Notes: a model not told the origin generated them from the sequence alone. Numbered from the stretch's first letter, positions 11,162-22,552 are shown. The stretch: DNA of 64,000 bases from Diphasiastrum complanatum (GCA_029204225.1 CM055111.1:18122668-18186667), one strand, 5' to 3'. Numbers and translations: made by a program.

Positions 11162-11809
11162 AAAATTGTCAACTAGTAGTATTTTCCTAACTTGAGATTT
11201 TGTAGGCCTATGGCCAAATAAAAGTTAGAGATAGGTTCATACATGTATGTAGAGGCCCAAAGTATGTGTACACTACTTTTGAGGTCACATTAATTAGAGG
11301 AGGTCGAGTGTGGAGCTCTTCTATTGGCTCATAATTTGGTGCATTCCTATTTGACCAAATTTCTAGGTATATGGGTGAATCCTATTGGACCCCAATTTTA
11401 GCCTATCATAAGACAAGTGGCCAAGAGGCACTATGGCTGCTATAAATAGCCATCTCCACGAGTATGTACACATCTCATTTTCATTCTATTGAATGAATGT
11501 TATGCTCTTTGAAGATCCATCTTCTTCTCTCTCACTTTTTTGTTCATATCTTGCATTCTAGCCACTAGAATTGTGATTTCTTTGTTGCTATGGCTTCACA
11601 CGTGTGAAATGCAGGTTGTAGGCTCTGAAGTACGGACAGGGACAGCAAGTTTCTGTTTGTGAAAGCTTATGATCAGATTTTGATGTTTAGTTGATGTTTA
11701 GTATGCTTAACATCACAATTTCTATCATTTTTTCAATCTAGATGTGCATAACTTCCATGGCCAAGATCTTTATGAAACTTTAGCATCTTTTGGATCTGAG
11801 TTTTTCACA
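11157..11809 (+). repeat. El-1 3' LTR
   Basis: 653 bp, matching 5950-6602 apart from two one-base T-run differences. The palindrome TTCACACGTGTGAA is at 11595-11608. It is followed by the target duplication GACCC. Confidence 0.95.
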
Positions 11810-11814
11810 GACCC

Positions 11815-12720
11815 AACAACCAAGGTTTGAGTACTTGTGGGCTTGACCACAATAAACAACTATATCCAACTCACACCACTATGAACTTTCTTTTTTAGCA
11901 AGAAAAAGATTGGATGTTTAGTAGCCCGCTGGAAGAGCCTGTGCTTGTGAAAGAAGTCAAGTTGCTTACCTTTTTCATCATAAGTGAGTCTCAAAGGTTG
12001 TTGCCTTTGCCTTGATGTCCTCCTTGGCTTTTGATTTGCAGTAGGCTCTTCAATATCAACATTTAAAGTATCATCAAGAATGTTAGATCCAACATACAAA
12101 CCACCACTTGAAGACACTTCTGAAAAGTTTCCCTCATAAAAAATGACATCTCTTCCAATGACCACTTTCTTAGTTGAAGGAATCAAATCTTTGTAAGCCT
12201 TGCTCACCTCACTTTAACCAACAAAAATACCGTTTCTTGAAGATGGATCCTCATTTGTCCTATCATCAAGAGTGATATTGATATAGCAAATGCATCCAAA
12301 AGTTACAAATGGAAAGAAGGGTGGTAGTGACAACGGTAGATGGTGTGGGCGATAGGCATGAGAATGGATGCAGATGTATGATGAGAGGTTGGTTGAAGAA
12401 GGAGATTGATTTCCCAATGCTTGTGTTTCCCTTTCTGAAGGATCTTCGTCGTGACTGGGGTACTTCTTCAGATTGAGTCTCTTTGGATTACCCATCTGCC
12501 TTGTTTAGTCTTGTCTTTTTCATATTAGACTTGTGACCTTGGCTGTCGATCTTGCTGATGTTGTTGCTGGCAGCGCAACTACTCCAGTGGATCCAAGCAG
12601 ATCCACTCTGTCTCCCCCTCCCCAAAAATCTGTCGGTGGGGATGTTGTTGCTGGTAACTGTTCATGCTCAGGATTGGATTGGCATGTGGAACACATAGTT
12701 GAAACTCGTTGAACATGCGA
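11815..12720 (-). pseudogene. Chimeric copia integrase-linker fragment, copy A
   Basis: On the minus strand, an El-1-like integrase C-terminus (FGCICYINITLDDRT, then SKAYKDLIPSTKK and GRDVIF, then a PRRTSRQ...SRLTYDEKGKQ-type linker) is fused behind an unrelated reading frame starting at 12495 (MGNPKRLNLKKYPSHDEDP). A stop separates the two copia blocks near 12210. The whole segment recurs at 39688-40610 with few changes. The unrelated N-terminal part and the CAG/GTT-rich stretch at 12540-12660 were not recognised. It is flanked by other copia families on both sides, so it is a junction product and not a gene. Confidence 0.7.
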
Positions 12721-12789
12721 CTGGACTAAAGATTGAACAAATTTTATCTAAATTGATCTTGTCTCTGATTTGACTCCCTTTTAGGCATA

Positions 12790-13439
12790 GATTGTTTCTT
12801 GAATTTTTCTTTGTTGTCGTAGAGGGCCTGGTCAGAACCATCTTTGTGATCAAGATGTTCTCTCGCCTCGACTTCCTCTCGAATATTGACAATCGCCTTT
12901 TCGAGGTTCATGGTAGGATCTTTCGCGAGCAGGGTCCTTGTTGTCTAGAATGATTTGGGTAAGGCTCTCAATAGGTAAGTGAGCTGCTTCTCAGTTGACA
13001 CTGCATTCTCTGCTCCAGAGTTATGTAGTGATAGAAATAGATCCTTCATCTTCCTTACGAAATAAGTGAGGTCTTTCCCATCCCACTATAGATTTGTCAG
13101 CTGATCTTCCAGCATCATGATTTGACTTCTTGATTTCATTTGAAATTTTGTGAGTAGTGCATCTCACATCTCCTTAGCTTTGGAGAGTGTAGCCAGGTCA
13201 AGTGTGAGACTATCTTCGATGGATGAAGATAGCAAGGCTACTGCTTTGTCGTTTTTCTCCCTCCACTCACGGAGCTCTTTGTCTGATGTCGTAGGCATCT
13301 CTTCTGTGCCATCCACCTAGGGGAATAGACCTTCGCCCTTGAGTATCAGTGATGTTTTAACTTTCCAAGCTAGAAAGTTAGATCCTGAAGAATCAAGAAT
13401 TGTACAGATCTTGTTCTGTATGCTGCTGATTGAAGCCAT
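12790..13439 (-). pseudogene. Copia gag N-terminal fragment, copy A
   Basis: Starting from an ATG at 13439 on the minus strand, the product begins MASISSIQNKI and contains gag blocks such as the REWREKNDKAVALL type, SRSQIMMLEDQLTNL and the LSLHNSGAENAVS type. This is the UBN2/retrotransposon gag fold. An in-frame TAG lies near 13315 and further frame breaks follow. The start sits about 100 bases after a primer binding site, as expected. The part from about 12790 to 13262 matches 42555-43022 in copy B. Confidence 0.75.
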
Positions 13440-13540
13440 TGCTTCTGAAGTCTGTTCTATTGTTGATGGTTGTTCGTCTGAATGCTTGGTCTCCTGGATC
13501 TTGATCGCTTCTTGGCTATGTCAGATTATGACAATAGAGA

Positions 13541-13553
13541 GGCTCTAATACCA
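13541..13553 (-). promoter_or_regulatory. Primer binding site of minus-strand composite A
   Basis: Reverse complement TGGTATTAGAGCC: initiator Met-tRNA type with one change (ATTAG for ATCAG). One base separates it from the LTR end. Confidence 0.8.
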
Positions 13554-13554
13554 C

Positions 13555-14462
13555 TGATGGAAGAGATTAAATGAGCCGCAAACAGTTCAATGCGATTCAG
13601 ATGGAGTTCAGATGCGATCGCTGGTCATTGCCAGCTGAATCACTCCTACAGTCCTCCATAATTTAGTCAGGCACTATTGATCTACGTTTATAAATTAATG
13701 TAGCATTCAACAAAGTTTCAACCAAGGTGCGAAATTAAATGAATGAGAGAATCAGACATATGAATAATAGCAGATACATTTGCATGTGCACAATGGCTAC
13801 AAGATCATCTATTGATTTTTCTCTGATTCTTCAAGCACTACATGCAGATCCACGTAGTGCGTTGGTGTGAGAGAAATACAGTTCTCTCACGAGTGGATGT
13901 CTCGCTTACTAGCGGACTTGTAGATCTCTGTGGATCCTAATCACGGGAACTTGTCTCGCATGCAGACGGACTTTTGTTCTGTATTTTTTGTCTTGATTGC
14001 TTACTAACATCAGACTACTTCATACATCTCTGTATATCTGTATATGCTCTCTCTATCAAGTATCATCCAGTAAGTATATAGTCGCTTTGTGTAACCTTTT
14101 AGATTAGAGTAATTAGATCTACAACTAATCAAAAAATTACAAGAGTGGCGGATTAGCCACGATTTAGAGTATATCTGCTGATGTCATGCCATCAAATCAG
14201 ACATCTATACTTCTGGATACTTGTGTGACCTTGCTGGTCCTTCATAGAGCGTGAGGGCAGAAAAGGTTTTGCGACGTTTTTTTCGTGTTGCGCCATTGGT
14301 TTCATCTTCGTCATCTGACTTTCTCATGCTGGACCGCAAAAGATTCTCGTTCGTGAATCTTTCGTGCTTCGTGTCTCTTGACTTTTGTGTTCGCGAACAT
14401 TTTCTCAGGCAGAGGGCTGAAAGCTAGCAAAGCTTTGTAAATAGAAACGTTTCGTTCTTTAA
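13555..14462 (-). repeat. 5' LTR of minus-strand composite A (TGAAGAAAC family)
   Basis: About 0.9 kb on the minus strand, ending ...CTTCCATCA before the PBS. It starts near 14462 with a sequence similar to TGAAGAAACAAAACG at 48130 and 4702. The first ~350 bases match 48130-48510. It carries the palindrome TTCGCGAA at 14390-14397, an element repeated three times in the copy at 48130. The exact outer end is uncertain by a few bases (TT or TG). The outer flank is module X sequence. Confidence 0.75.
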
Positions 14463-14715
14463 GCACATTCATAGAAAATTGCTCAAACATGAGATAAAAC
14501 AAATAAAGTAAACATGAACAACACTTTCTTGTTGTTCCTTTGACCTTACTTGAGTCTTTAAAAACCTACGAAAACATATTTAAGTTATCTTTTCCACTTG
14601 GCTTCTCTTTGATGCTCTTGACTAGCTCCGAATTGCCACCTTTCGTTTTGTGTTATTGAAGCCCTTCAAGATCAACCTCTTGATCTTGCTCTTGACAATA
14701 AGCCTCATCTACACA
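14463..14715 (-). repeat. Module X, copy X1 (5' part)
   Basis: Read on the minus strand, this matches 63280-63500 in El-4. Shared strings include GATCAAGAGGTTGATCT, GAGCTAGTCAAGAGCATCAA, GACTCAAGTAAGGTCAAAGG and ATCTCATGTTTGAGCAATTT. The translated blocks ELVKSIKE, DSSKVKG and LFYLMFEQF are kept, with indels between. No gag or pol lies next to it, and it directly abuts the outer end of the composite A LTR. This is either the insertion site of that LTR or the remains of another carrier element. Confidence 0.75.
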
Positions 14716-15850
14716 AGAAGATGAACCAAAGCATGTGAGTAAATGTAAGGATTGCCTAGTGAAGATTTGACTAGATCCTGTTGCATGCAACCAAAAGGAC
14801 ACCTATGGAGAAAAACCACCCAACCAACAGGAAATGTTATCATCTATTTACTGTTCTTATAAGAAATCCCTAGTTTTTTATAGTCCTACCGAAGCAGTTG
14901 AAAGATCATTGCAAATGTCTTGTGGAGACCAATTGCCACCTACAATGGTTGATCAGCCAAACAAAAATTTAAGAAGCAGGTGAAGCAGCTAGAAGAACTA
15001 AAGAGGAAGATCCAAAGCTGAGGAGGAAAGGACAAAAACTTAAGCAACACATGAGTCAGATCAATTTTGATGAAAAGAAACTCTTTGGAGCAATGATAGT
15101 TAAATCCCCTCCTTCGAAGCCCAAAGAGATCCAAAAGTAACGGATCAAAAGAAAGAGCTGCAGAAAAGAAAGATGAAGACAACCGTGAACTTGCAAAATA
15201 AAACAAGCTCCTCACCCAACAAGTGGTGGTCAAAGCTCGACATTCCAAGGGTCCAAGGCTGCAACTATAGAACTATCAGTTCCTTCATCCTTTCTAATAA
15301 TCAAAGTTTTTACAACTTGTAGATCGAAGGTTTTCCTTGAGACTGAAACTTCAACTGAGAGAAGAACCACAGAAACACCCAAAAGCGAATGGAGGATACA
15401 GACCTCCCAAAAAATAGAATCTGCCATGAAACCAAAGATGAAACCATCAATGGCAGATACAAGTGACAAAACAAAGAGACACATGGAAAGCACTCGAGCA
15501 TGCAAGTCGTGAAGTTGATGAGAGCTCTCCACTTTGAGAATGTCAACCACCTATAGCAATAAGACATTCTAATCCAATTGCGTCAATTTGTGAAAAATAT
15601 TTTTGTGATAAAGACTAGCAACAATAAGCACTTGGTTTTGTGTAGGCGAACGAGGATCTACGCTTTTCCAAGTGACGATCGAAGATGCCAATGCAAAGCG
15701 GAGCGACATCGTCGAATATGAGTTGCAGTGGGTCCTACAACACATTAGGGGTGGGATGATGTTGGCTGCTTCTGACGAATCCCCAAGATACTTGGACAAA
15801 GCAGCTCAAGAGCACCTCTCACCTTAGACCGAGGAGGTCTCTGAGAAGAC
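14716..15850 (+). other. Unassigned, lysine/glutamate-rich degenerate region
   Basis: No intact gene. A short coiled-coil-like sense segment near 14970-15020 reads KKQVKQLEELKRKIQS before a stop. A 67-codon open stretch at 15623-15826 (ending RYLDKAAQEHLSP) has coding-like composition but no start, partner or recognisable family. These may be gag remains of an unclassified element. Confidence 0.35.
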
Positions 15851-17200
15851 GAGACTAATGAAGACTGAGAGCCGAGGAATACTAGTTAGTAATGACAAGT
15901 AAGAACTGTGTAAGCCTCATGGTGAATCTTGGAAGATGGAATGACCATGTAGGGACTAGTATTTCTAGGCAAATGTATTAAATGCATGTAGACCCCCTTT
16001 AAAAAAAGTAGAGTGAGCCACCTTTTGATGGTGATCTCTAGTGGAGAGCATTATTCCACTTGTAAATTGTGCAATGTGGAAATTCCACTAGGATGCCACC
16101 TAAGGAGCTCTCTTGCTTATTTAAGAGACTCCCTCTTTGTGAAGAGGAGCTTTTTGTGAATTGTATCAACTCCATGCTGAAATGAGAAGAGCCTTCACGA
16201 GTTTGGTGCATTTATTGAGCTCCTTGATCATGCTTGTTTCTTGAGTGATGCATTTATGATCTTGCCCTTTCCTCCTTTTGTGTGTGGTTGTGGACTGTAG
16301 AGTGGATTAGATTTGATGCTTTCCTAGAGTGGATTAGTTTCTTTTCATTTAATATAAAAACTCTACTCATCATCACTTCCTCCCCCCTCGTTTCCTTCGT
16401 CTTGTAGGTGTACGTTGGTGTCCACATCTTCAAACTCTCCTTCGCTCTCATTCATGTTCTCTTCCACATTTTGCTCCTCAATATTTTTCACATTTTCGTC
16501 CACATCATGAACGCTTGAAGTTGTAGAGCCTCTCTACAAAATAGAATCAAAGATTCAATTAAATTGAAATTAAACTTACTTGTAAACCACAAAGTAAACA
16601 ATCACAACACAATAAAGGTTAAGAGTTTACGATTGGAAACAATCCATGGAATTCCATAAAAGCCTTAAGGCCGACATATCCATGATCATAACCTTGTTTG
16701 TACTACGCGTCGGTCATGTGTCTTCCAAAATCACTAAGCTACATTCAACAAAAAAACATAGTTTAGTAATAAAAAAAACTAACAATCTCACTATCATTAT
16801 CTTTTCTAGATTTTATGAGAATATTTTATTGTAGGATTTTACATAAAATATATTTTTTAATATGATGGAACATAAAAAAATCAATCCAAAGATCATTATG
16901 GCAGTATTTAATTGCTAAAGCTAGCTTTATATTGTTATAAATTTTATTTTTCTTGAGATTTGACATACAAGACAAAATCAGGAGATAAGAAATAGTACAT
17001 AATATTATCAAACAAGTAATTTGACAAGTTTTTTAAGATTTTATGACGTAATATTATGTCAAATCGGTAGCAATGTTACTAGAATATTAGATTTACATTA
17101 AGCATAACTAGAATATACGTGGATTAGATGTTGGCATGTCTTTAACAAATTTTATTATACTTGTTCAGTACATACAGTCTCGTAATGATTACTTATGATG
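15851..17200. other. AT-rich intergenic sequence
   Basis: No supported gene. 15940-16260 has an LTR- or promoter-like look (a TTATTTAAGAGA TATA-type motif near 16118) but no paired copy or terminal signals. 16640-17190 is AT-rich without coding signal and could be the upstream region of the gene starting at 17231. Confidence 0.4.
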
Positions 17201-17230
17201 TGGTGTAGAGTAGCTGGCTACAATGTGTAT

Positions 17231-17572
17231 ATGTCATTGATGATGTCATCATCATCAGATAGCGATTCATCTCATGATCGCAATTGCAGGTATATATTGT
17301 TATTGATATTGACATCAATTGCACTTTATTTGTTATTTGAATATGAGTGTATAATTTTTTTTGCAAATATATTCTTACAATGAAATTTGATTGGAATTAT
17401 AAATTCTAGGAAAATTATCGTACCTCCACATGATTTTGGAGAAAAGAAAAAAATTGAGCTGTATCACAGAAAAAAGGAACAAGCAAGACTAAAGTACAAT
17501 GAGCAACTATTGATTGGTTCATCTTCAAGCTCTTCCATCAGTCGACGTAGACCGCCTATTGATCCATCACAT
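17231..17572 (+). CDS. First two exons of a probable SET-domain gene
   Basis: Exon 1 runs from ATG 17231 to 17289 and ends GCAG before GTATAT. An intron of about 120 bp ends TTCTAG at 17409. Exon 2 spans 17410-17572 and ends CACAT before GTATGT. The split codon AG+G keeps frame across the first intron. Exon 2 ends on a codon boundary, and the acceptor TTTTGCAG at 19016 opens the next exon in the same phase. The product starts with a Ser/Asp-rich stretch, then IIVPPHDFGEKKKIEL, a basic KKEQARLKY segment, and a serine run with SRRR. No domain is recognised. The consistent splice phases argue that this was a real gene. Confidence 0.55.
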
Positions 17573-18062
17573 GTATGTATATTGATTTATGTCATATTTT
17601 TTTAATTTGTAATAGTGATGTACTTCGATTTGGTTGAGGATTGCGATATAGTATATTGCTCTTTGGAAAGCCAAGACACCACTCCATCACAAATAAGGTT
17701 GCAAATGCACTAAATGTACAAAGACTATTGTCAATTTTTGTCACATGTTACAATTTGTCAATTTTCACTTGAATGACACTAAAAGAATTTGTGCGATTTG
17801 CAATTGGATTATTGGACCAGTTCCAACCAGAATATGATGAGTAGATACCATGTACATGCACATAATGCAAAAGCCTTTGGATTCGGACAAGGAGGATTGT
17901 CAACGATCATATTTGGGCCAATGGAGTGCACACAGAGAATCCAAGAGTATGAGAGATAAACTCTTTAAAAAAAATTTGGAAATGCTTTAATCTTTGACCC
18001 TTATGACACTTTAAGGTTTGGCCAATAAATATTGATCGATAGGATGAGTGCCGCGATACTTT

Positions 18063-18227
18063 GAAGTTAATCTCTCACTTGCTTCTAAAAGGAAAAATCC
18101 AAATAGAATAATTAGATGAAGTTAATCTCTCACTTGCTTCTAAAAGGAAAAATCCAAATAGAATGATTAGATGAAGTTAATCTCTCACTTGCTTCTAAAA
18201 GAAAAAATCCAAATAGAATGATTAGAT
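18063..18227. repeat. 3 x 55-bp tandem repeat
   Basis: Three head-to-tail copies of a 55-bp unit starting GAAGTTAATCTCTCACTTGC, at 18063, 18118 and 18173. They are nearly identical: I saw AATAATT versus AATGATT and one A/G change in an A-run. Confidence 0.95.
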
Positions 18228-18278
18228 GTAGTTTATCTTGATTTCCATATCCAATCACCCATAATAGACTCATTCACG

Positions 18279-18382
<104 letters not shown>

Positions 18383-18812
18383 GACATTATTAAGGAATTG
18401 AATCGGCATCTTTTCTCCAAAACCGACAACTACAAAATTTTGTAGGATATTTTACGTGATAAATTTGAGATTTTATAGAGGAGAACCGGCAAGTAGAAGC
18501 ATATCCCATGTCAGTAGCCGGAATACTCCTTAAGATATGGGATTTTTGAGGGAAACCTCAAAAAAGTTTCCCGAACACTGGAGAGAGAGTTAAAAGTAAC
18601 CAACACTCCCAATTCTAGGAAGGTGTGAAGCCATTGTTTTCTTCTGTTAAAGGCGTGGTTCAAATGCTTTTCTTGGAAGATGAGTTCCACAAAAAAGCCC
18701 AAACGCTGCAGGGAGGGAGCATGTGGTGACATTTTGGAGTAGGATATAATTGTGTGGTTCGGGAGTTTTGATTGGCACTCTATAATGTTCTCATGAATTG
18801 TGTTTAGGGTGG

Positions 18813-18857
18813 GTGTGTGTGTGTGTGCATGTGTTTGTGTGTGTGCGTGTGTGTGTT
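18813..18857. repeat. (GT)n imperfect microsatellite
   Basis: GT repeats interrupted by CAT, TT and C. Confidence 0.9.
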
Positions 18858-18906
18858 TTATGCTGCTGGTTTATGACTTGTGTTATATATTAATTTATGT
18901 TTCATG

Positions 18907-18909
<3 letters not shown>

Positions 18910-18983
<74 letters not shown>
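18910..18983. repeat. (GA)n microsatellite
   Basis: A perfect 74-bp GA array ending about 33 bases before the probable 3' splice site at 19016. Confidence 0.97.
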
Positions 18984-18987
<4 letters not shown>

Positions 18988-19016
18988 GATACATCTAACA
19001 TTTTCAACTTTTGCAG

Positions 19017-20037
19017 AAGAAGGAACATAAGTTGGTTTCAAGGAAAAGAGTTGCAAGAGAGATTGAGAATATTATTGATAGGATAAATCACATGAATATT
19101 GATTTTGGATCATCATTGACCTTAGATGATGCTCTTGTTGATGATGACCCCTTGCATGATATAATAAGTTCATCAATGCCTTGTGATTCAATCCATGTCT
19201 CCAAATCTCTAGAACATTCTTACCACCCAACCACACCTATCCTAGATGTTGCACATGAGTCCTCCACGATACTCCACGTGGATTCCACAAACTTGACCAC
19301 CCTTTAAAAAGGAGAACACGTCTTGGACAAACTATGACTAGTTTGAAAGATAATTGCAAATTTCTACGCACTGTTGATGTGTCAAAAGACATTCTAGGTG
19401 CTTTGTCTGATCTTCCTCTTCCACCTAGCTTGCAACCATTAGTAAAAACTTTCATTAGAAGTAAATATTCGTGTTGGCCACTCCAATCACCATTACCATT
19501 AAATGGAACACCATTTATGTATTGGGGTCGAATGTACAAGATCATGCCTAGTGAACACTTTCCTGAGGCTGGTTTGGGCCTTTTTGCATTGAGTAGTATT
19601 GAGGTCCCTCTAAATAGTGTTGTGACATCGATGCCATATGCAGGACATAGAATTGGGGTGATTGGCATGCTTTGTGTCATCACCAATGGAGAATGCAAGT
19701 ATATGGCTTGAATTGAAATGCTCGTTCTCTAGAGGAGCAACGCATGCAAGGAGGTAACATCTCAAGGGCAAATCCTACATACATTGATGGACATCCAGAT
19801 GTGCACGAAAACATTGCTGCATATATAAATAGTTCCATTGGCCACCCTCTATTGACAAATTGTGATTTTGAAGAATGCACCAATGGAAAAGAAGAATGTT
19901 TTACTAGGAATGTAAAGGGCACTTATGTAAGGGTCTGTGCCACTAGATCTATTAGGTTTGGGGAGGAATTGTTCATCAAGTATAGTTTCAACCATCCTCT
20001 ACCCAAATGTTTGCAAAAGATAATAAGTCAAATGTGA
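19017..20037 (+). pseudogene. SET-domain (lysine methyltransferase-like) exon, frameshifted
   Basis: The exon follows the acceptor at 19016 and begins KKEHKLVSRKRVAREIE. The first frame stops at 19307. A second frame (19334-19711) carries KRRTRLGQ upstream and then EAGLGLFALSSIEV and a YAGHRIG block, like the G-x-G-L-F-A and Y-x-G start of SET domains. A third frame (19744-20037) has NPTYIDGHPDVHENIAAYINSS, where the N-H-S-type substrate motif is expected, and RSIRFGEELFIKY, matching the G-E-E-L-x-x-x-Y catalytic motif. SET domains transfer methyl from S-adenosylmethionine to lysine. At least two or three one-base frame breaks (near 19290 and 19700-19740) suggest decay, unless a further intron is missed. 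No post-SET cysteines are seen. Confidence 0.6.
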
Positions 20038-20400
20038 AGATTTAAATTTTGTTGATATGCAGAGATGTATAATCCATGCATCTTGTATTTGGTTTGTGTC
20101 ATTAAATATGTCAAATGTTAGGAGCATTATTCGTCATTTACCTAGATGTTTACATAAGATAATAAGTGAAAGCTAATGAATGTGAAATCCATAAATATGT
20201 AAATATGTAGAAGCGTGCAATTCTTTGAGTTCATTGAATATTAACAAGTTGAAAAGAAAAATGGTCTATTAGATACATTGGTATGTTCATACTTTTAAAC
20301 AAAGAGGTAATTTATATTCATATGCAACATTTATCAAGTATTGGAAGGAAATGTTTATCAAGCATTGTTTCAACCTACTTCTTGTTATTTTGGTATATAG

Positions 20401-21200
20401 GATTATTCATCCTCATTTAGCGTTGGAGACAATAATCCTCGTAATGGTCGACGTAGACGACGAATGTAATACAACGGTCCTCATATAAAGCAATTACCTC
20501 GTCGTCTACGTCAAGGCTTAAAAGAGATGATGGAAATTAATGCATCTGAATCTAGCTCATCTAGATCTACTTCTTCACAAACAAGTTCCAACGATGAAAA
20601 TGAGCCTCCAATGGTCAAGTTAAATGGAGCACTAAGAAGTATCTATGGCTTACATCCTCAATATCGCAGTATTGTAGAAAACTATCTGCAAACTAATTCT
20701 CTCCAGCCTGGGTTTCAATTAAGGGAAACTATGGAATATGTTTTAAAGTACGAGCAACGAGAACAAAGGCTTAAGCTGGAAGCTGAAAGAAAAGAAAAAC
20801 AATCTAGGTGGTTTGAGAAAATGAAGATGCGAATTCAGAATTTAGTGAGTGTATATACTAAAGCATCAACAGATCGACAACCGCATGTGAATGAAAGGGA
20901 AGAAACTTATGAAGATGAAGATGATCCCAACAATGAGTCTAATGAGCAAAGTGACAATGACGAAGCGGATGAACGAAGCAAGGACAATGATTCGGATGAG
21001 CAAAGCGACAATGAAAGTCAAGTCCCAGGTCTAGATATAGTTGCAGTCAAAGAATTCCAATTCAAGATTCTGACCAAGTTGCAACAGTAGATGGTAAAAA
21101 TCAGGATTCAGATGAAAGTCGAGATTTATATCAGGATGTGAAGATAATTGAACATCCTTTTGAGTTTAACTTCAACCATCAAAGTCCGGAACTTGACCTA
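20401..21200 (+). pseudogene. Unrecognised acidic, coiled-coil ORF, possible further exon
   Basis: A splice-acceptor-like TATATAG precedes 20401. The frame from 20401 reads serine-rich then NGRRRRR, a single TAA at 20467, and is open again through ATG 20527. The central part has a likely coiled coil (VLKYEQREQRLKLEAERKEK, about residues 75-100 from 20527) and then a strongly acidic tail with NNESNEQSDNDEADE repeats. A frame change near 21040 leads into a short continuation to about 21220. It resembles exon 2 of the upstream gene in its serine-run plus SRRR/RRRR pattern. Function unknown. Confidence 0.4.
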
Positions 21201-21624
21201 CATGATGCATTAATCTGGTGAATGATCAAGCAACTATGGGTCATCAAAATGAGAAGATTGTTATGCTCAAAGAAAGTCGATCAAGGCATTCACCAAAATT
21301 TCAAAATGAGGACTATATGGAACCGATATTCCATGGCTTGGAATTGAGTGGCTATTTAAAGGATCCGCGATCTGCGAACCAATTCAATTTGATTTGGGAG
21401 CCTTTGAGAATATTTTTATTTTTGACAACAATCTAATGGAGTATGAGGTATTCAACAAGGATATTGTCCACAATGAAGAGATTTCATTATTCCATATAAT
21501 CTAACTTGTATCAATACCTTGGATTATTGTTCAATGCCTCATAACTTCAGTTGGAGGACCCTATTCCTAGAGATTCTCTAGAACTCAAAAGCCAATATGT
21601 AATTCTCGTGCATATTTAGCATGT
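21201..21624 (+). other. Degenerate coding-like stretch
   Basis: A 72-codon open segment at 21218-21436 (ending IWEPLRIFLFL) and then stops. Its composition resembles the flanking unknown ORFs, but there is no recognised motif. Confidence 0.3.
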
Positions 21625-21904
21625 ATGGATGTGAATAATTATTGGGAATATTCTCTTAGTCAACCAATACTGTATAGGAAGCTGATTTTAAAATATGCCA
21701 TCAATCTATATCAGTTTCTCTGGAGAAGTTCGCATTGCTTAATCGATACTAACTCAGTGAATCTTTCATTCAATAATGTCAAAAATGATTGTTCATCAAT
21801 GGTTATTTGGAATAATCAAAACATCAAATCCTTGGTTCAACTTTGGAATGTATTTTCACTATTTGGGATTGATGCTTCAACAATTTATATGGGCAATTGC
21901 AAAT
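21625..21904 (+). pseudogene. 5' part of an unknown ORF interrupted by El-2
   Basis: An open frame from ATG 21625 (MDVNNYWEYSLSQP) runs up to the El-2 insertion at 21905. If the element and one target copy are left out, this frame is in phase with the frame at 25062-25403, giving one ORF of about 205 codons. The product is rich in Leu, Ile, Asn and Tyr, without a recognised domain. It may belong to the same decayed locus as 20401-21436. Confidence 0.5.
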
Positions 21905-22552
21905 TGTGAAAGATTCAACTAGTTTCATCACATTTTGCAATATTTTCATATTTGGCATATTGAGGCCAAAACTTGTTTTAGACTTAGAGGTTGACTTTTC
22001 AAAGTTCATTAGTCTACATTTCATTTGAATAAACACTTTTTGAAAGTGTGGGAAAGGTAGAATGCGAGTTTGAGTAGATTCAATTTGAATAAGTTGGGTA
22101 CATTGAATCTAGACCCAAAATTGGTAGGGTTAGCATTTTGGTGGGAAAGCCAAGTAGCCAAATAGGGTTTGGACCTGTTATAAAAGGATGTAACTCGTGG
22201 AGAGAGTTATCTTCTCTCTTCTCTATCTCATTTCATGCTTATACATGGTTCTCTTGGGTTCTACTATCCATTGGTGCACTATCTTGGTGATTGCTTGCAA
22301 TTCTGTGTAGAATGTTCTATATTTGCTATTTTTGGATCCACACGTGTGAAATACAGTAGCTTGCTGGTTTTGTACGGACAGCAACAGTACATAATCATTT
22401 CATTCAAGTTTGATCAAGTTCTATTAGTGTTTCCATATCAAATTGTGTGTAGATGCTGATTTTTCTACATTGGTGAGATTGGTAGTGTATTTCTCTTTCT
22501 AACCAAAGGTCATTCAAGTAGATTGGATCTTAAGGATCTGAAATCTGTCACA
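21905..22552 (+). repeat. El-2 5' LTR
   Basis: 648 bp. TATAAAAG at 22179-22186 is the probable TATA box; the palindrome CACACGTGTG is at 22339-22348. The terminal inverted TGTG/CACA is kept. Confidence 0.93.

Larger units (their letters stand above)
5950..11809 (+). mobile_element. El-1: complete young Ty1/copia retrotransposon
   Basis: A 5,860-bp element with two 653-bp LTRs (5950-6602 and 11157-11809), an initiator Met-tRNA PBS, gag, protease, integrase, RT and RNase H in copia order, and a polypurine tract. A 5-bp target site duplication GACCC flanks it (5945-5949 and 11810-11814). Reading the two LTRs against each other I saw no substitutions, only two one-base T-run length changes (the T7/T6 run near 6520/11727 and T3/T4 near 6582). 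That indicates a recent insertion. One frameshift near 8870 breaks the polyprotein, so this copy probably needs help to move. Confidence 0.96.

Noticed and set aside
14940..15799. Minus-strand frames of 76-106 codons as a gene
   Set aside because: They overlap each other in several frames and lack motifs. The sense strand shows a coiled-coil-like piece, so the antisense reading is probably a shadow.
18063..18227. The 55-bp tandem repeat as a CRISPR-like array
   Set aside because: Units are directly head-to-tail without variable spacers, in a plant nuclear context.
18800..19030. Open frames made of long Glu-Arg or Ser-Leu repeats
   Set aside because: They are translations of GA/TC microsatellites; open length is an artefact of the dinucleotide array.
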